A stretch of DNA of 64,000 bases from Candidatus Symbiopectobacterium sp. 'North America'. Lineage in GTDB: Bacteria; Pseudomonadota; Gammaproteobacteria; Enterobacterales; Enterobacteriaceae. Positions 30,734-40,842 of this stretch are shown here, in pieces. Every line of letters begins with the position of its first letter. Position 1 is the first letter of the stretch. The stretch spans positions 62,001-126,000 of the forward strand of contig NZ_PEHF01000020.1 in NCBI RefSeq assembly GCF_015762685.1, written 5' to 3'. The position numbers and the translations under genes were made by a program. The notes beneath the pieces are model-generated. The model did not search any database, was not told where the DNA came from, and was given only the letters and a program-made list of their open reading frames with translations.

Positions 30734-31074
30734 GCAATGCTTCTGCATTAGGACGTAATGGCGTTCACGATTGGCTACTCATTCGCACTTCTGCCATTGT
30801 TATCGTGCTCTACGTGATTTATCTCGTGGGGTTTATCGCGACGGCGGGGGATATCACCTATCCCGTCTGGCGCGGTTTCTTCGCGATGCCCCTCACCAAA
30901 GTGTTCACGCTGCTGATGCTGTTCGCCATCCTGGTTCATGCTTGGATAGGGATGTGGCAAGTGCTGACTGACTACATCAAGCCGCTGGCGTTGCGTCTGA
31001 TATTGCAACTAGCCATCGTGGTGGCGCTGCTGGTGTACGTTATTTATGGAACCGTTGTGGTGTGGGGTGCGTGA
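30727..31074 (+). CDS. sdhD: Succinate dehydrogenase membrane anchor subunit
   Basis: 115 residues, the E. coli length: [16 protein letters not shown], three membrane helices and [16 protein letters not shown]. The ATG overlaps the sdhC stop and its TGA overlaps the sdhA ATG, the usual translational coupling. Intact by itself. Confidence 0.95.
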   Translation: MVSNASALGRNGVHDWLLIRTSAIVIVLYVIYLVGFIATAGDITYPVWRGFFAMPLTKVFTLLMLFAILVHAWIGMWQVLTDYIKPLALRLILQLAIVVALLVYVIYGTVVVWGA

Positions 31075-32839
31075 TGAATTTACCAATTGGCAATTTGATG
31101 CCGTTGTTATCGGCGCAGGCGGCGCAGGTATGCGCGCTGCGTTGCAAATCTCCCAAATGGGCCTTTCCTGTGCGCTGCTGTCCAAGGTGTTCCCTACGCG
31201 TTCGCACACTGTGTCTGCTCAAGGTGGTATTACCGTGGCACTGGGCAATACCCATGAGTATAACTGGGAATGGCACATGTTCGATACCGTAAAAGGGTCG
31301 GACTATATTGGCGATCAGGATGCCATCGAATACATGTGCAAAACCGGCCCGGAAGCCATTCTGGAACTGGAGCACATGGGGCTGCCTTTCTCTCGCCTGG
31401 ATGACGGTCGCATCTATCAGCGTCCGTTCGGCGGGCAATCGAAGAATTTCGGGGGTGAGCAGGCAGCGCGTACCGCAGCGGCGGCAGACCGTACCGGACA
31501 CGCCCTGCTGCATACCCTCTATCAACAAAACCTGAAAAACCACACCACCATCTTTTCTGAATAGTATGCGCTGGATCTGGTTAAAAATCAGGATGGTGCC
31601 GTATTAGGTTGTACCGCCATCTGTATTGAAACCGGCGAAGTGGTTTATTTCAAAGCACGCGCGTCGGTACTGGCTACCGGTGGTGCAGGCCGAATTTACC
31701 AATCTACTACCAATGCCCACATCAATACCGGTGACGGCGTCGGCATTGCATTACGCGCCGGTGTGCCGGTGCAGGATATGGAAATGTGGCAGTTCCACCC
31801 GACCGGGATTGCGGGCGCGGGCGTACTTGTCACTGAAGGCTGCCGTGGCGAAGGGGGCTATCTGCTCAACAAGCACGGTGAGCGTTTTATGGAGCGCTAT
31901 GCGCCTAACGCCAAAGATTTGGCTGGGCGTGATGTTGTTGCGCGTTCCATCATGATTGAAATCCGTGAAGGGCGCGGCTGCGACGGTCCATGGGGCCCGC
32001 ATGCCAAGTTGAAACTCGATCATCTGGGTAAAGAGGTGCTAGAATCACGCCTGCCGGGCATCCTGGAACTGTCGCGCACCTTTGCGCATGTCGATGCAGT
32101 GAAAGAACCGATTCCGGTCATCCCCACCTGCCACTATATGATGGGAGGCATTCCCACCAAGCTGAGCGGCCAGGCGTTGACGGTCAATGAAAAGGGCGAA
32201 GATGTGGTGGTGCCGGGGCTGTTCGCCGTCGGTGAAATTGCCTGCGTTTCCGTGCACGGTGCTAATCGTCTGGGTGGTAACTCGTTGCTCGACCTGGTGG
32301 TGTTTGGCCGCTCTGCGGGCATGCATTTACAAGAATCATTGCAAGAGCAGGGTGAACTGCGCGATGCCAGTGACAGCGATGTCGAGGCTGCGCTGGAACG
32401 TCTGAATCGCTGGAACAATAACCGTACCGGAGAAGATCCGGTGGAAATCCGCAAGGCATTGCAATCCTGCATGCAGAACAACTTCTCGGTGTTCCGTGAA
32501 GGGGATGCAATGGCGAAAGGGTTGGAAGAGCTGAAGGTGATTCGCGAGCGTCTGAAAAATGCGCGCCTTGATGACACTTCTACGGAGTTCAATACCCAGC
32601 GCATTGAGTGTCTCGAGTTGGATAACCTGATGGAAACGGCCTATGCCACGGCCGTCTTCGCCAATTACCGCACCGAAAGTCGCGGAGCACATAGCCGCTT
32701 CGATTATCCGGATCGCGATGATGAAAACTGGTTGTGTCATTCGTTGTATTTGCCGCAACACGAGAGCATGACGCGCCGTGAGGTGAACATGCAGCCTAAA
32801 TTACGTCCGGCGTTTCCGCCGAAAATACGTACTTATTAA
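31074..32839 (+). pseudogene. sdhA: Succinate dehydrogenase flavoprotein subunit, doubly broken
   Basis: Homologous to the 588-residue SdhA throughout, including the FAD motif [29 protein letters not shown] (FAD-linked His), [15 protein letters not shown] and the ending [11 protein letters not shown]. The normal ATG at 31074 reads MNLPIG, but one base is missing near 31091, so the rest lies in another frame. A second lesion, TAG at 31562–31564, replaces the Trp of FSEWYALDLVK. Either alone should abolish the subunit. Confidence 0.93.
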
Positions 32840-32857
32840 TGTCGCGGAGATGGCACG

Positions 32858-33571
32858 ATGAAACTTGAATTTTCAATTTATCGCTATAACCCGAATGTCG
32901 ATGATGCGCCGCACATGCAGGATTACACCCTGGAGGCGGAAGAAGGGCGCGACATGATGCTGCTTGACGCGCTGATCCAACTGAAAGAGCAAGATCCTAC
33001 GCTGGCCCGCCGTTCTTGCCGTGAAGGAGTGCGTGGTTCTGACGGCCTTAACATGAACGGCAAAAACGGGCTGGCTTGCATCACGCCAGTCTCGGCGCTG
33101 CAACGGGCCAAAGGTAAAATTGTTATCCGTCCGCTGCCGGGATTGCCGGTAATCCGTGATTTGGTGGTGGACATGGGACAGTTTTATGCCCAATATGAGA
33201 AAATAAAGCCTTACTTGTTGAATAATGGGCAGAATACACCGGCACGCGAACATTTGCAGTCACCGGACCAGCGTGCCAAGCTGGATGGATTGTATGAGTG
33301 CATCATGTGCGCCTGCTGTTCTACGTCTTGTCCGTCGTTCTGGTGGAACCCGGATAAATTTGTGGGCCCGGCGGGGCTGCTGGCAGCTTACCGTTTCCTG
33401 ATCGACAGCCGTGATACGGAAACCAAGCCGCGCCTGGATTCGCTGGATGATGCATTCAGCGTATTCCGCTGCCACAGCATCATGAACTGCGTTAATGTCT
33501 GCCCGAAAGGCCTTAACCCAACGCGGGCGATTGGTCACATCAAATCGATGTTGTTGCAACGCAGTGCCTAA
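32858..33571 (+). CDS. sdhB: Succinate dehydrogenase iron–sulphur subunit with a missing [2Fe-2S] ligand
   Basis: 237 residues, one shorter than E. coli SdhB (ARRSC in place of SFRRSC). The C-terminal [4Fe-4S] and [3Fe-4S] motifs CIMCACCSTSCPS and CHSIMNCVNVCPKG are intact. In the N-terminal [2Fe-2S] motif CREGVCGSDG the second Cys is Arg, codon cgt at 33032–33034 (a single T-to-C change). The reading frame is open, but the protein should not hold its first cluster. Confidence 0.93.
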   Translation: MKLEFSIYRYNPNVDDAPHMQDYTLEAEEGRDMMLLDALIQLKEQDPTLARRSCREGVRGSDGLNMNGKNGLACITPVSALQRAKGKIVIRPLPGLPVIRDLVVDMGQFYAQYEKIKPYLLNNGQNTPAREHLQSPDQRAKLDGLYECIMCACCSTSCPSFWWNPDKFVGPAGLLAAYRFLIDSRDTETKPRLDSLDDAFSVFRCHSIMNCVNVCPKGLNPTRAIGHIKSMLLQRSA

Positions 33572-33883
33572 GGCGCACCGCGAAACAGCGTAAGCGCCGC
33601 CGCGCAGAGAAATTACGGCGCGGCGCAGAGGTAAAACTGCCGTATTGTGCAGTGGTAAGACGTAACATGATTATCCCCCTGGCTCGCTGCGGGGGGGATG
33701 ATAGGAAACCTTTAAAAACGGGCTTGTGCGCCAAACCGGTTTTTAAAGGTTCCTTAAAGGGGAAGGACACCCTGGCCCTGCGAATCTGACAGGGAATGAA
33801 CCGTTTACGGTGCCTGATTTTTTTACGGCACAGGACATGTTAACCACGGCGAAAACTGAAGCTTATTAGCTTAAGGGATCATA
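33572..33883. other. sdhB–sucA spacer with two hairpins
   Basis: 312 bases without a gene. It contains a GC hairpin around 33671–33703 (atcccc…ggggggat) and a strong inverted repeat with arms cctttaaaaac at 33709–33719 and gtttttaaagg at 33739–33749. These could stabilise the sdh transcript 3' end or attenuate read-through to sucA. Confidence 0.55.
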
Positions 33884-36691
33884 ATGCAGAACGGAGCAAT
33901 GGAGGCCTGGCTGGATTCCTCCTATCTGGCGGGCGCGAACCAGTCCTACATAGAACAGCTCTATGAAGATTTTTTAACCGATCCGGATTCTATCGATCTT
34001 AGCTGGCGGTCTATCTTCCAGCAGTTGCCTACGGCGGGGGTCAAACCCGATCAACTGCATTCCAAAACGCGCGACTATTTCCGTCGTCTGGCGAAAGACG
34101 CTTCGCGCTTTAGCTCCTCTGTGACCGATCCTGACATTGACGCCAAGCAGGTCAAAGTATTGCAGCTGATAAACGCGTTTCGTTTCCGTGGACATCAGCA
34201 AGCCAAGCTAGACCCGATCGATTTACGCCCGCAAGCGCCGGTTGCAGAACTGGATCTGGCTTACCATAACCTGACGACTGATGACCTTCAGGACACCTAT
34301 AACGTGGGCTCTTTCGCCATCGGCAAAGAGACCATGAAGCTCGGTGAATTGTATGACGCCTTGAAGCGCACCTACTGCGGCTCTATCGGTGCCGAATACA
34401 TGCATATCACCAGCACCGATGAGAAACGCTGGATTCAGCAGCGTATCGAATCCATTACCGGCCAGCCTTCTTTCAGTTTGGAAGAGAAACGTCGCTTCCT
34501 GAAAGAGCTGACGGCGGCGGAAGGGCTGGAGCGCTATTTAGGGGCCAAATACCCGGGTGCTAAACGCTTCTCGCTGGAAGGTGGCGATGCGCTGGTGCCG
34601 ATGCTCAAAGAGATGATCCGCCGTGCGGGCAACAACGGCACGCGTGAAGTGGTGCTGGGCATGGCGCACCGTGGCCGCCTCAATGTTCTGGTTAACGTGT
34701 TGGGGAAAAAGCCGCAGGATTTGTTCGATGAATTTGCCGGTAAGCATAAAGAGCATCTCGGTACCGGTGATGTGAAATACCATCAGGGCTTTTCGTCCGA
34801 ATTTGCCACCGAAGGCGGTCTGGTGCATTTGGCGTTGGCGTTTAACCCCTCGCACCTTGAGATTGTCAGCCCGGTGGTGACCGGTTCCGTGCGTGCACGC
34901 CTCGATCGTCTCAGCAGTGAGAGCGGTCCGCGCGTGTTGCCGGTGACCATTCACGGCGATGCGGCCATCAGCGGGCAGGGTGTGGTGCAGGAACTGCTGA
35001 ACATGTCCACCGTGCGCGGCTATGAAGTGGGCGGTACGTTGCGTATCGTTATCAACAACCGCATCGGTTTTACCACCTCCAACCCGCTGGATATTCGTTC
35101 TACGGAATATTGCACCGACATTGGCAAGATGGTGCAGGCACCGATTTTCCACGTTAACGCTGACGATCCGGAAGCAGTCGCTTATGTGACGCGCCTGGCG
35201 TTGGATTTCCGTAATGAATTCAAACGCGATGTGTTTATTGACCTGATTTGCTATCGCCGTCATGGTCATAACGAAGCGGATGAGCCAAGTGCTACGCAGC
35301 CGATGATGTACCAGAAGATCAAAAAACACCCGACGCAGCGCAAAGTGTATGCCGATCGCCTGGAACTGGAAAAAAGCATCACGCTAGAGGACGCCACCGA
35401 GCAGGTTAACCTGTATCGCGACGCGCTGGATGCAGGAGAATGCGTGGTGGAAGAGTGGCGTGAAATGGACATGCAATCCTTCACCTGGACGCCTTACCTG
35501 AACCACGAGTGGGATGAGCCTTATCCGCACAAGGTGGAGATGAAACGCCTGCAAGAATTGGCAAAACGCATCAGTGAAGTGCCGAAATCCATTGAAATGC
35601 ATCCGCGCGTCGTCAAGGTGTACGCCGATCGTGCCGAAATGGCGCTGGGTAACAAACCCTTCGATTGGGGTGGCGCGGAAACCCTGGCCTACGCCACGCT
35701 GGTGGATGATGGCATTCCTATTCGTATTTCTGGTGAAGACAGTGGTCGTGGCACCTTCTTCCACCGCCATGCCGTGGTGCATAACCAAAAGAATGGCTCG
35801 AGCTACACGCCGCTGGAACATGTGCATAATGCGCAGGGCACCTTTAACGTGTGGGACTCGGTGTTGTCCGAAGAGGCGATTCTGGCGTTTGAATACGGCT
35901 ACGCCACGGCAGAGCCACGCACGTTGACCATTTGGGAAGCACAGTTCGGTGATTTCGCCAACGGTGCTCAAGTGGTGATCGATCAGTTCATCAGCTCCGG
36001 TGAGCAGAAGTGGGGACGCATGTGCGGCCTGGTGATGCTGCTGCCGCATGGCTATGAAGGCCAAGGGCCCGAGCACTCCTCAGCGCGCCTCGAACGTTAT
36101 CTGCAACTGTGTGCCGAGCAAAACATGCAGGTGTGCATTCCGTCCACTCCGGCGCAGGTTTACAATATGTTGCGTCGTCAGGCGCTACGCGGTATGCGTC
36201 GTCCGCTGGTGGTGATGTCACCGAAATCGCTGTTGCGCCATCCGCTGGCGATCTCTTCGCTGGAAGAGTTGGCAAACGGCGCGTTCCAGCCGGCTATCGG
36301 TGAAATTGACGAACTTGATCCGCAAGGAGTGAAGCGCGTCGTGCTCTGTTCCGGCAAGGTCTACTATGATTTATTGGAACAGCGTCGTAAGAATGAACAG
36401 AACAACGTGGCGATAGTGCGCATCGAACAACTCTACCCGTTCCCGCAGCAGGCGGTGCAGGCGGCGTTAGCGCCGTTTGCGCACGTACATGATTTTGTCT
36501 GGTGTCAGGAAGAGCCGCTCAATCAGGGGGCATGGTATTGCAGCCAGCACCATTTCCGCGAAGTGATTCCCTTTGGAGCGTCTTTGCGTTACGCCGGACG
36601 CCCGGCCTCCGCCTCTCCAGCGGTCGGTTATATGTCTGTGCATCAGAAACAACAGCAAGATCTGGTTAACGACACGCTGAACGTTGATTAA
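33884..36691 (+). CDS. sucA: 2-oxoglutarate dehydrogenase E1 component
   Basis: 935 residues (E. coli 933). Thiamine-diphosphate enzyme that decarboxylates 2-oxoglutarate and passes the succinyl group to SucB. Landmarks: AWLDSSYLAGANQSYIEQLYEDF start, GMAHRGRLNVL near 260, HGDAAISGQGVVQE near 365, ICYRRHGHNEADEP near 455, LPHGYEGQGPEHSSARLERYLQL near 725. No lesion, in contrast to sdh upstream. Confidence 0.97.
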   Translation: MQNGAMEAWLDSSYLAGANQSYIEQLYEDFLTDPDSIDLSWRSIFQQLPTAGVKPDQLHSKTRDYFRRLAKDASRFSSSVTDPDIDAKQVKVLQLINAFRFRGHQQAKLDPIDLRPQAPVAELDLAYHNLTTDDLQDTYNVGSFAIGKETMKLGELYDALKRTYCGSIGAEYMHITSTDEKRWIQQRIESITGQPSFSLEEKRRFLKELTAAEGLERYLGAKYPGAKRFSLEGGDALVPMLKEMIRRAGNNGTREVVLGMAHRGRLNVLVNVLGKKPQDLFDEFAGKHKEHLGTGDVKYHQGFSSEFATEGGLVHLALAFNPSHLEIVSPVVTGSVRARLDRLSSESGPRVLPVTIHGDAAISGQGVVQELLNMSTVRGYEVGGTLRIVINNRIGFTTSNPLDIRSTEYCTDIGKMVQAPIFHVNADDPEAVAYVTRLALDFRNEFKRDVFIDLICYRRHGHNEADEPSATQPMMYQKIKKHPTQRKVYADRLELEKSITLEDATEQVNLYRDALDAGECVVEEWREMDMQSFTWTPYLNHEWDEPYPHKVEMKRLQELAKRISEVPKSIEMHPRVVKVYADRAEMALGNKPFDWGGAETLAYATLVDDGIPIRISGEDSGRGTFFHRHAVVHNQKNGSSYTPLEHVHNAQGTFNVWDSVLSEEAILAFEYGYATAEPRTLTIWEAQFGDFANGAQVVIDQFISSGEQKWGRMCGLVMLLPHGYEGQGPEHSSARLERYLQLCAEQNMQVCIPSTPAQVYNMLRRQALRGMRRPLVVMSPKSLLRHPLAISSLEELANGAFQPAIGEIDELDPQGVKRVVLCSGKVYYDLLEQRRKNEQNNVAIVRIEQLYPFPQQAVQAALAPFAHVHDFVWCQEEPLNQGAWYCSQHHFREVIPFGASLRYAGRPASASPAVGYMSVHQKQQQDLVNDTLNVD

Positions 36692-36706
36692 ATAAAAGGA
36701 TAGATA

Positions 36707-37927
36707 ATGAGTAGCGTAGATATTCTTGTCCCTGACCTTCCCGAATCGGTAGCTGATGCTTCCGTGGCGACCTGGCACAAAAAGCCGGGTGACAGCGTCC
36801 AGCGTGATGAAGTGCTGGTCGAAATTGAAACGGATAAAGTGGTGCTGGAAGTGCCTGCACCAGAAGCGGGTGTGCTGGATGCCGTGCTGGAAAACGAAGG
36901 CGCTACGGTGACATCGCGCCAAATTCTTGGGCGTCTGCGCCGTGGCGATAGCTCCGGCAAGGAAACCAGCGAAAAAGCGCAGAGCAAAGAGTCTACCCCT
37001 GCCCAGCGCCATACTGCAGGGTTGACCGAAGAGAACAGCGACGCGCTCAGTCCGGCGATTCGTCGCCTGATCGGTGAGCACGGTCTGGATGCGGCTGCGA
37101 TTAAAGGCAGTGGCGTGGGTGGCCGTATCACGCGTGAAGATGTCGAAAAACATCTGGCAGCGCAGGCTGCCAGCGGCAGCGACAAAAAAGCAGAGAAAGC
37201 CGCAGATGCTGCACCGGCGTTGGCTCATCGCAGCGAAAAACGCGTGCCAATGACGCGCCTGCGTAAGCGGGTTGCTGAACGCCTGCTCGAAGCGAAAAAC
37301 AGTACCGCCATGTTGACGACCTTTAACGAAGTCAACATGAAACCGATTATGGATTTGCGTCAGCAGTACGGCGAAGCGTTTGAAAAACGCCACGGCGTGC
37401 GTCTGGGCTTTATGTCGTTCTACATCAAAGCCGTGGTCGAAGCGCTGAAACGCTACCCTGAGGTGAACGCCTCCATCGACGGCGAAGATGTGGTGTACCA
37501 CAACTATTTTGATGTCAGTATCGCCGTCTCCACGCCGCGCGGTCTGGTTATGCCAGTGCTACGCGATGTTGATGCGTTAGGCATGGCTGACGTTGAGAAG
37601 AAAATCAAAGATCTCGCAGTAAAAGGGCGCGATGGCAAGCTGACGGTAGAAGAACTGACCGGCGGTAATTTTACTATTACCAACGGTGGTGTGTTCGGCT
37701 CCCTGATGTCCACCCCCATCATCAACCCGCCACAGAGTGCGATTCTGGGCATGCATGCCATTAAAGACAGACCGATGGCCGTGGATGGTCAGGTGGTGAT
37801 TCTGCCGATGATGTATCTGGCGCTTTCTTACGATCACCGGTTGATCGATGGTCGTGAATCCGTGGGCTTTTTGGTCACGGTAAAAGAGATGCTGGAAGAT
37901 CCAACACGCCTGCTGCTTGATGTATAG
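36707..37927 (+). CDS. sucB: 2-oxoglutarate dehydrogenase E2 (dihydrolipoyl succinyltransferase)
   Basis: 406 residues (E. coli 405). The N-terminal lipoyl domain has the lipoylated Lys in [11 protein letters not shown] near residue 44. The peripheral subunit-binding domain ([36 protein letters not shown]) and the C-terminal catalytic domain with [18 protein letters not shown] are intact. Fifteen bases after sucA, same operon. Confidence 0.97.
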   Translation: MSSVDILVPDLPESVADASVATWHKKPGDSVQRDEVLVEIETDKVVLEVPAPEAGVLDAVLENEGATVTSRQILGRLRRGDSSGKETSEKAQSKESTPAQRHTAGLTEENSDALSPAIRRLIGEHGLDAAAIKGSGVGGRITREDVEKHLAAQAASGSDKKAEKAADAAPALAHRSEKRVPMTRLRKRVAERLLEAKNSTAMLTTFNEVNMKPIMDLRQQYGEAFEKRHGVRLGFMSFYIKAVVEALKRYPEVNASIDGEDVVYHNYFDVSIAVSTPRGLVMPVLRDVDALGMADVEKKIKDLAVKGRDGKLTVEELTGGNFTITNGGVFGSLMSTPIINPPQSAILGMHAIKDRPMAVDGQVVILPMMYLALSYDHRLIDGRESVGFLVTVKEMLEDPTRLLLDV

Positions 37928-38082
37928 CGCGTGATGGCGTAGACCGCCGCCGCCTGCCGAGCGGTGGTCATACGGTAAAGGTATTGGTTTACTTTGTGCT
38001 ATGCAGCCGCCCTTGGCGGCGTTATCCAATAATATCAAGAAAGTCATGCGACTTATCTTCAAACCGAGATGGATAGAACATC

Positions 38083-39249
38083 ATGAATTTACATGAATTT
38101 CAGGCAAAACAACTCTTTGCTCGATATGGCCTGCCGGTGCCGACCGGTTATGCCTGCGCCACGCCGCGCGAAGCAGAAGAGGCCGCCTCGAAAATTGGTG
38201 CCGGTCCGTGGGTAGTGAAATGCCAGGTACATGCGGGTGGCCGCGGTAAAGCGGGCGGCGTAAAAGTGGTGAGCAGCAAAGAAGATATCCGCGCGTTTGC
38301 GGAAAATTGGCTGGGCAAACGTTTGGTTACCTACCAAACGGATGCGCAAGGCCAGCCTGTGCATCAGATTCTGGTGGAAGCTGCAACCGACATCGATCAA
38401 GAACTCTACCTCGGTGCCGTGGTCGATCGCGCTACGCGTCGTGTGGTGTTTATGGCCTCGACCGAAGGTGGGGTTGAAATTGAAAAAGTGGCGGAAGAGA
38501 CGCCGGAACTGATTCATAAAGCCGCGCTCGACCCATTGACCGGCCCACAGCCTTATCAGGGGCGTGAGTTGGCCTTTAAACTGGGGCTGAGAGGCAAGCA
38601 AGTGGTGCAGTTCACCAAGATTTTCATGGGGCTGGCGACCCTGTTCCTCGAACGCGATCTGGCACTGGTGGAGATTAACCCGCTGGTGATCACCAAGCAG
38701 GGCGATCTGGTCTGTTTGGACGGGAAACTCGGCGCTGACGGCAATGCGCTGTTCCGCCAGCCGGAGCTGCGCGAAATGCGCGATCCGAGCCAGGAAGATT
38801 CTCGCGAAGCGCATGCCGCACAGTGGGAACTGAACTATGTGGCGCTCGATGGCAACATTGGTTGCATGGTGAACGGTGCGGGTCTCGCCATGGGCACCAT
38901 GGACATCGTCAAGCTGCATGGCGGTGCGCCGGCCAACTTCCTGGATGTGGGGGGTGGTGCAACCAAAGAGCGTGTGACCGAAGCCTTTAAAATCATTCTC
39001 TCCGACGACAACGTGAAAGCGGTACTGGTCAATATCTTTGGCGGTATCGTGCGCTGTGATCTGATTGCTGACGGCATCATCGGTGCGGTAGCCGAAGTGG
39101 GCGTTAACGTACCTGTGGTGGTGCGCCTGGAAGGAAACAATGCGGAACTCGGTGCCAAGAAACTGGCAGACAGCGGCCTGAATATCATCGCCGCCACCAG
39201 TTTGACATATGCAGCTCAGCAGGTTGTGAAGGCAGCGGAGGGTAAATAA
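38083..39249 (+). CDS. sucC: Succinyl-CoA synthetase beta subunit
   Basis: 388 residues, the E. coli length. ATP-grasp subunit that binds nucleotide and succinate: [17 protein letters not shown] near 46, LVEINPLV near 199, and the C-terminal domain [16 protein letters not shown]. The stop overlaps the sucD ATG. Intact. Confidence 0.97.
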   Translation: MNLHEFQAKQLFARYGLPVPTGYACATPREAEEAASKIGAGPWVVKCQVHAGGRGKAGGVKVVSSKEDIRAFAENWLGKRLVTYQTDAQGQPVHQILVEAATDIDQELYLGAVVDRATRRVVFMASTEGGVEIEKVAEETPELIHKAALDPLTGPQPYQGRELAFKLGLRGKQVVQFTKIFMGLATLFLERDLALVEINPLVITKQGDLVCLDGKLGADGNALFRQPELREMRDPSQEDSREAHAAQWELNYVALDGNIGCMVNGAGLAMGTMDIVKLHGGAPANFLDVGGGATKERVTEAFKIILSDDNVKAVLVNIFGGIVRCDLIADGIIGAVAEVGVNVPVVVRLEGNNAELGAKKLADSGLNIIAATSLTYAAQQVVKAAEGK

Positions 39250-40121
39250 TGTCTATTCTGATTGATAAGCACACTAAAGTCATTTGCCAGGGATTCACCG
39301 GCAGCCAAGGCACCTTCCACTCTGAGCAAGCACTTGCTTACGGTACCAAGCTCGTGGGCGGGGTGACGCCCGGTAAGGGCGGCACAGAACATTTGGGCTT
39401 ACCGGTGTTCAATACCGTGCGCGAAGCGGTGGAAGCGACCTGCGCGACGGCTTCGGTGATTTACGTCCCGGCACCGTTTTGCAAAGACTCGATTCTGGAA
39501 GCGATTGATGTGGGAATTGAACTGGTCATCTGCATCACTGAAGGTATCCCGATGCTGGATATGTTGACCGTGAAGGTGAAGCTGGAACAAAGCGGCGTGC
39601 GGATGATTGGGCCTAACTGTCCGGGTGTTATCACCCCCGGTGAGTGCAAAATTGGCATTATGCCCGGCCATATTCACAAACCGGGCAAGGTGGGGATCGT
39701 TTCTCGTTCAGGAACGCTGACCTACGAAGCGGTGAAACAGACCACCGACACCGGGCTTGGTCAGTCAAGCTGTGTCGGTATCGGCGGTGACCCGATTCCG
39801 GGTTCCAACTTTATCGATATTCTGGCGTTGTTCGAACAGGATCCACAAACCGAGGCCATCGTGATGATCGGTGAAATCGGTGGTACGTCGGAAGAGGAAG
39901 CGGCAGCCTATATCAAAGCGCATGTCACCAAACCGGTGGTAGGATACATCGCCGGTGTGACGGCACCGAAGGGCAAGCGCATGGGCCATGCAGGTGCCAT
40001 CATTGCGGGTGGTAAAGGTACGGCGGATGATAAATTCGCGGCGCTGGAAGCGGCTGGCGTGAAAACGGTGCGCAGCCTGGCGGATATCGGCGATGCCGTG
40101 AAAGTTGTGTTGGCCCGTTAG
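39249..40121 (+). CDS. sucD: Succinyl-CoA synthetase alpha subunit
   Basis: 290 residues. Carries the phosphorylated His in [20 protein letters not shown] near residue 247 and the CoA-binding Rossmann start [16 protein letters not shown]. Together with SucC it would supply succinyl-CoA for lysine and diaminopimelate synthesis even if the rest of the cycle is open. Confidence 0.97.
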   Translation: MSILIDKHTKVICQGFTGSQGTFHSEQALAYGTKLVGGVTPGKGGTEHLGLPVFNTVREAVEATCATASVIYVPAPFCKDSILEAIDVGIELVICITEGIPMLDMLTVKVKLEQSGVRMIGPNCPGVITPGECKIGIMPGHIHKPGKVGIVSRSGTLTYEAVKQTTDTGLGQSSCVGIGGDPIPGSNFIDILALFEQDPQTEAIVMIGEIGGTSEEEAAAYIKAHVTKPVVGYIAGVTAPKGKRMGHAGAIIAGGKGTADDKFAALEAAGVKTVRSLADIGDAVKVVLAR

Positions 40122-40192
40122 TTCCTAGCCATAAGTGCGTGCTGTACTCATAGCAACATGGGCCATCTTTGGATGGCCCTTTTTTATTTCCG
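40122..40192 (+). ncRNA. sdhX: Possible SdhX/RybD-type 3'-UTR small RNA and terminator of the suc operon
   Basis: In E. coli the small RNA SdhX is cut from the 3' end of the sdh–suc transcript. The same position here has a short leader and a terminator stem gggccatc / gatggccc (40160–40179) followed by T6. The terminator is clear; the small RNA is inferred from position only. Confidence 0.45.
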
Positions 40193-40569
40193 GTACAGTA
40201 ATAAAAGATGAAAACAAAAAATAATTAAGAACCGTTATTAACTCATCGCTCAATATATTAACAATAGCAACATTAAATTAACAATTTAAACAATGTGGTT
40301 ATGATTAAATCATCTACGCTTGATAGTGCGTTAAATTAAATCTGCGCGAGCAAGTCTAAAATTGGTTTGCTAATTGATGTTATTGTTAAGTCTATTTATA
40401 CATTTATTTAACAAGTAATCGTATGGCGAAAACCTGGTAAACCAGAAATTAACATTGAGCATGCTATTTGCGTCAGATCAAAATCTTAAGCTGGCTATCA
40501 GTGGGGAAATACGCTTAAATTGCGCCACATCAATTTTCACCAAAGGTGCGCCGAAAGGGGAAAGTTGAT
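40193..40569. promoter_or_regulatory. AT-rich region upstream of the cyd operon
   Basis: About 375 AT-rich bases with many AAT/TTA runs, presumably holding the cyd promoters. In E. coli these respond to ArcA and Fnr. I cannot assign individual sites with confidence. Confidence 0.5.
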
Positions 40570-40842
40570 TTGAAACCAAAAACACAATCTGTGTCACGTA
40601 AAAACCTATTTATTGTAGGGGATTACAGGCGTAATATAGCCGCTACCCTGTTTGTGGTATCTTTTTTAGCTATTTTTAACGTGTTTTCTTTGGCGTGTTA
40701 TTGGTTTAACGGTGAACTCTCGCTGTTTATAAAAGCCGGTTCTGAAGCAATTTTCTATTGTGTTCTTTTTGAGTGTTTAGCGGCTTGTTTGCATTTACAA
40801 GCTAAAACCTTCCTGCGAGGAGCAAGGAGTCAAGATGTTTGA
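40570..40842 (+). CDS. Small two-helix membrane protein coupled to cydA
   Basis: About 90 residues from a TTG at 40570, preceded at good spacing by aaaggggaaag; a GTG at 40546 is the alternative. Two hydrophobic segments ([25 protein letters not shown] and [17 protein letters not shown]) are separated by a short polar loop. The stop overlaps the cydA start by 8 bases, so the genes should be translationally coupled. I do not recognise the family, and it has no counterpart at this spot in E. coli. A role in cytochrome bd assembly is only inference. Confidence 0.55.
   Translation: MKPKTQSVSRKNLFIVGDYRRNIAATLFVVSFLAIFNVFSLACYWFNGELSLFIKAGSEAIFYCVLFECLAACLHLQAKTFLRGARSQDV

Noticed and set aside
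34538..35329. 263-codon minus-strand ORF inside sucA
   Set aside because: Antisense shadow of a highly conserved gene.
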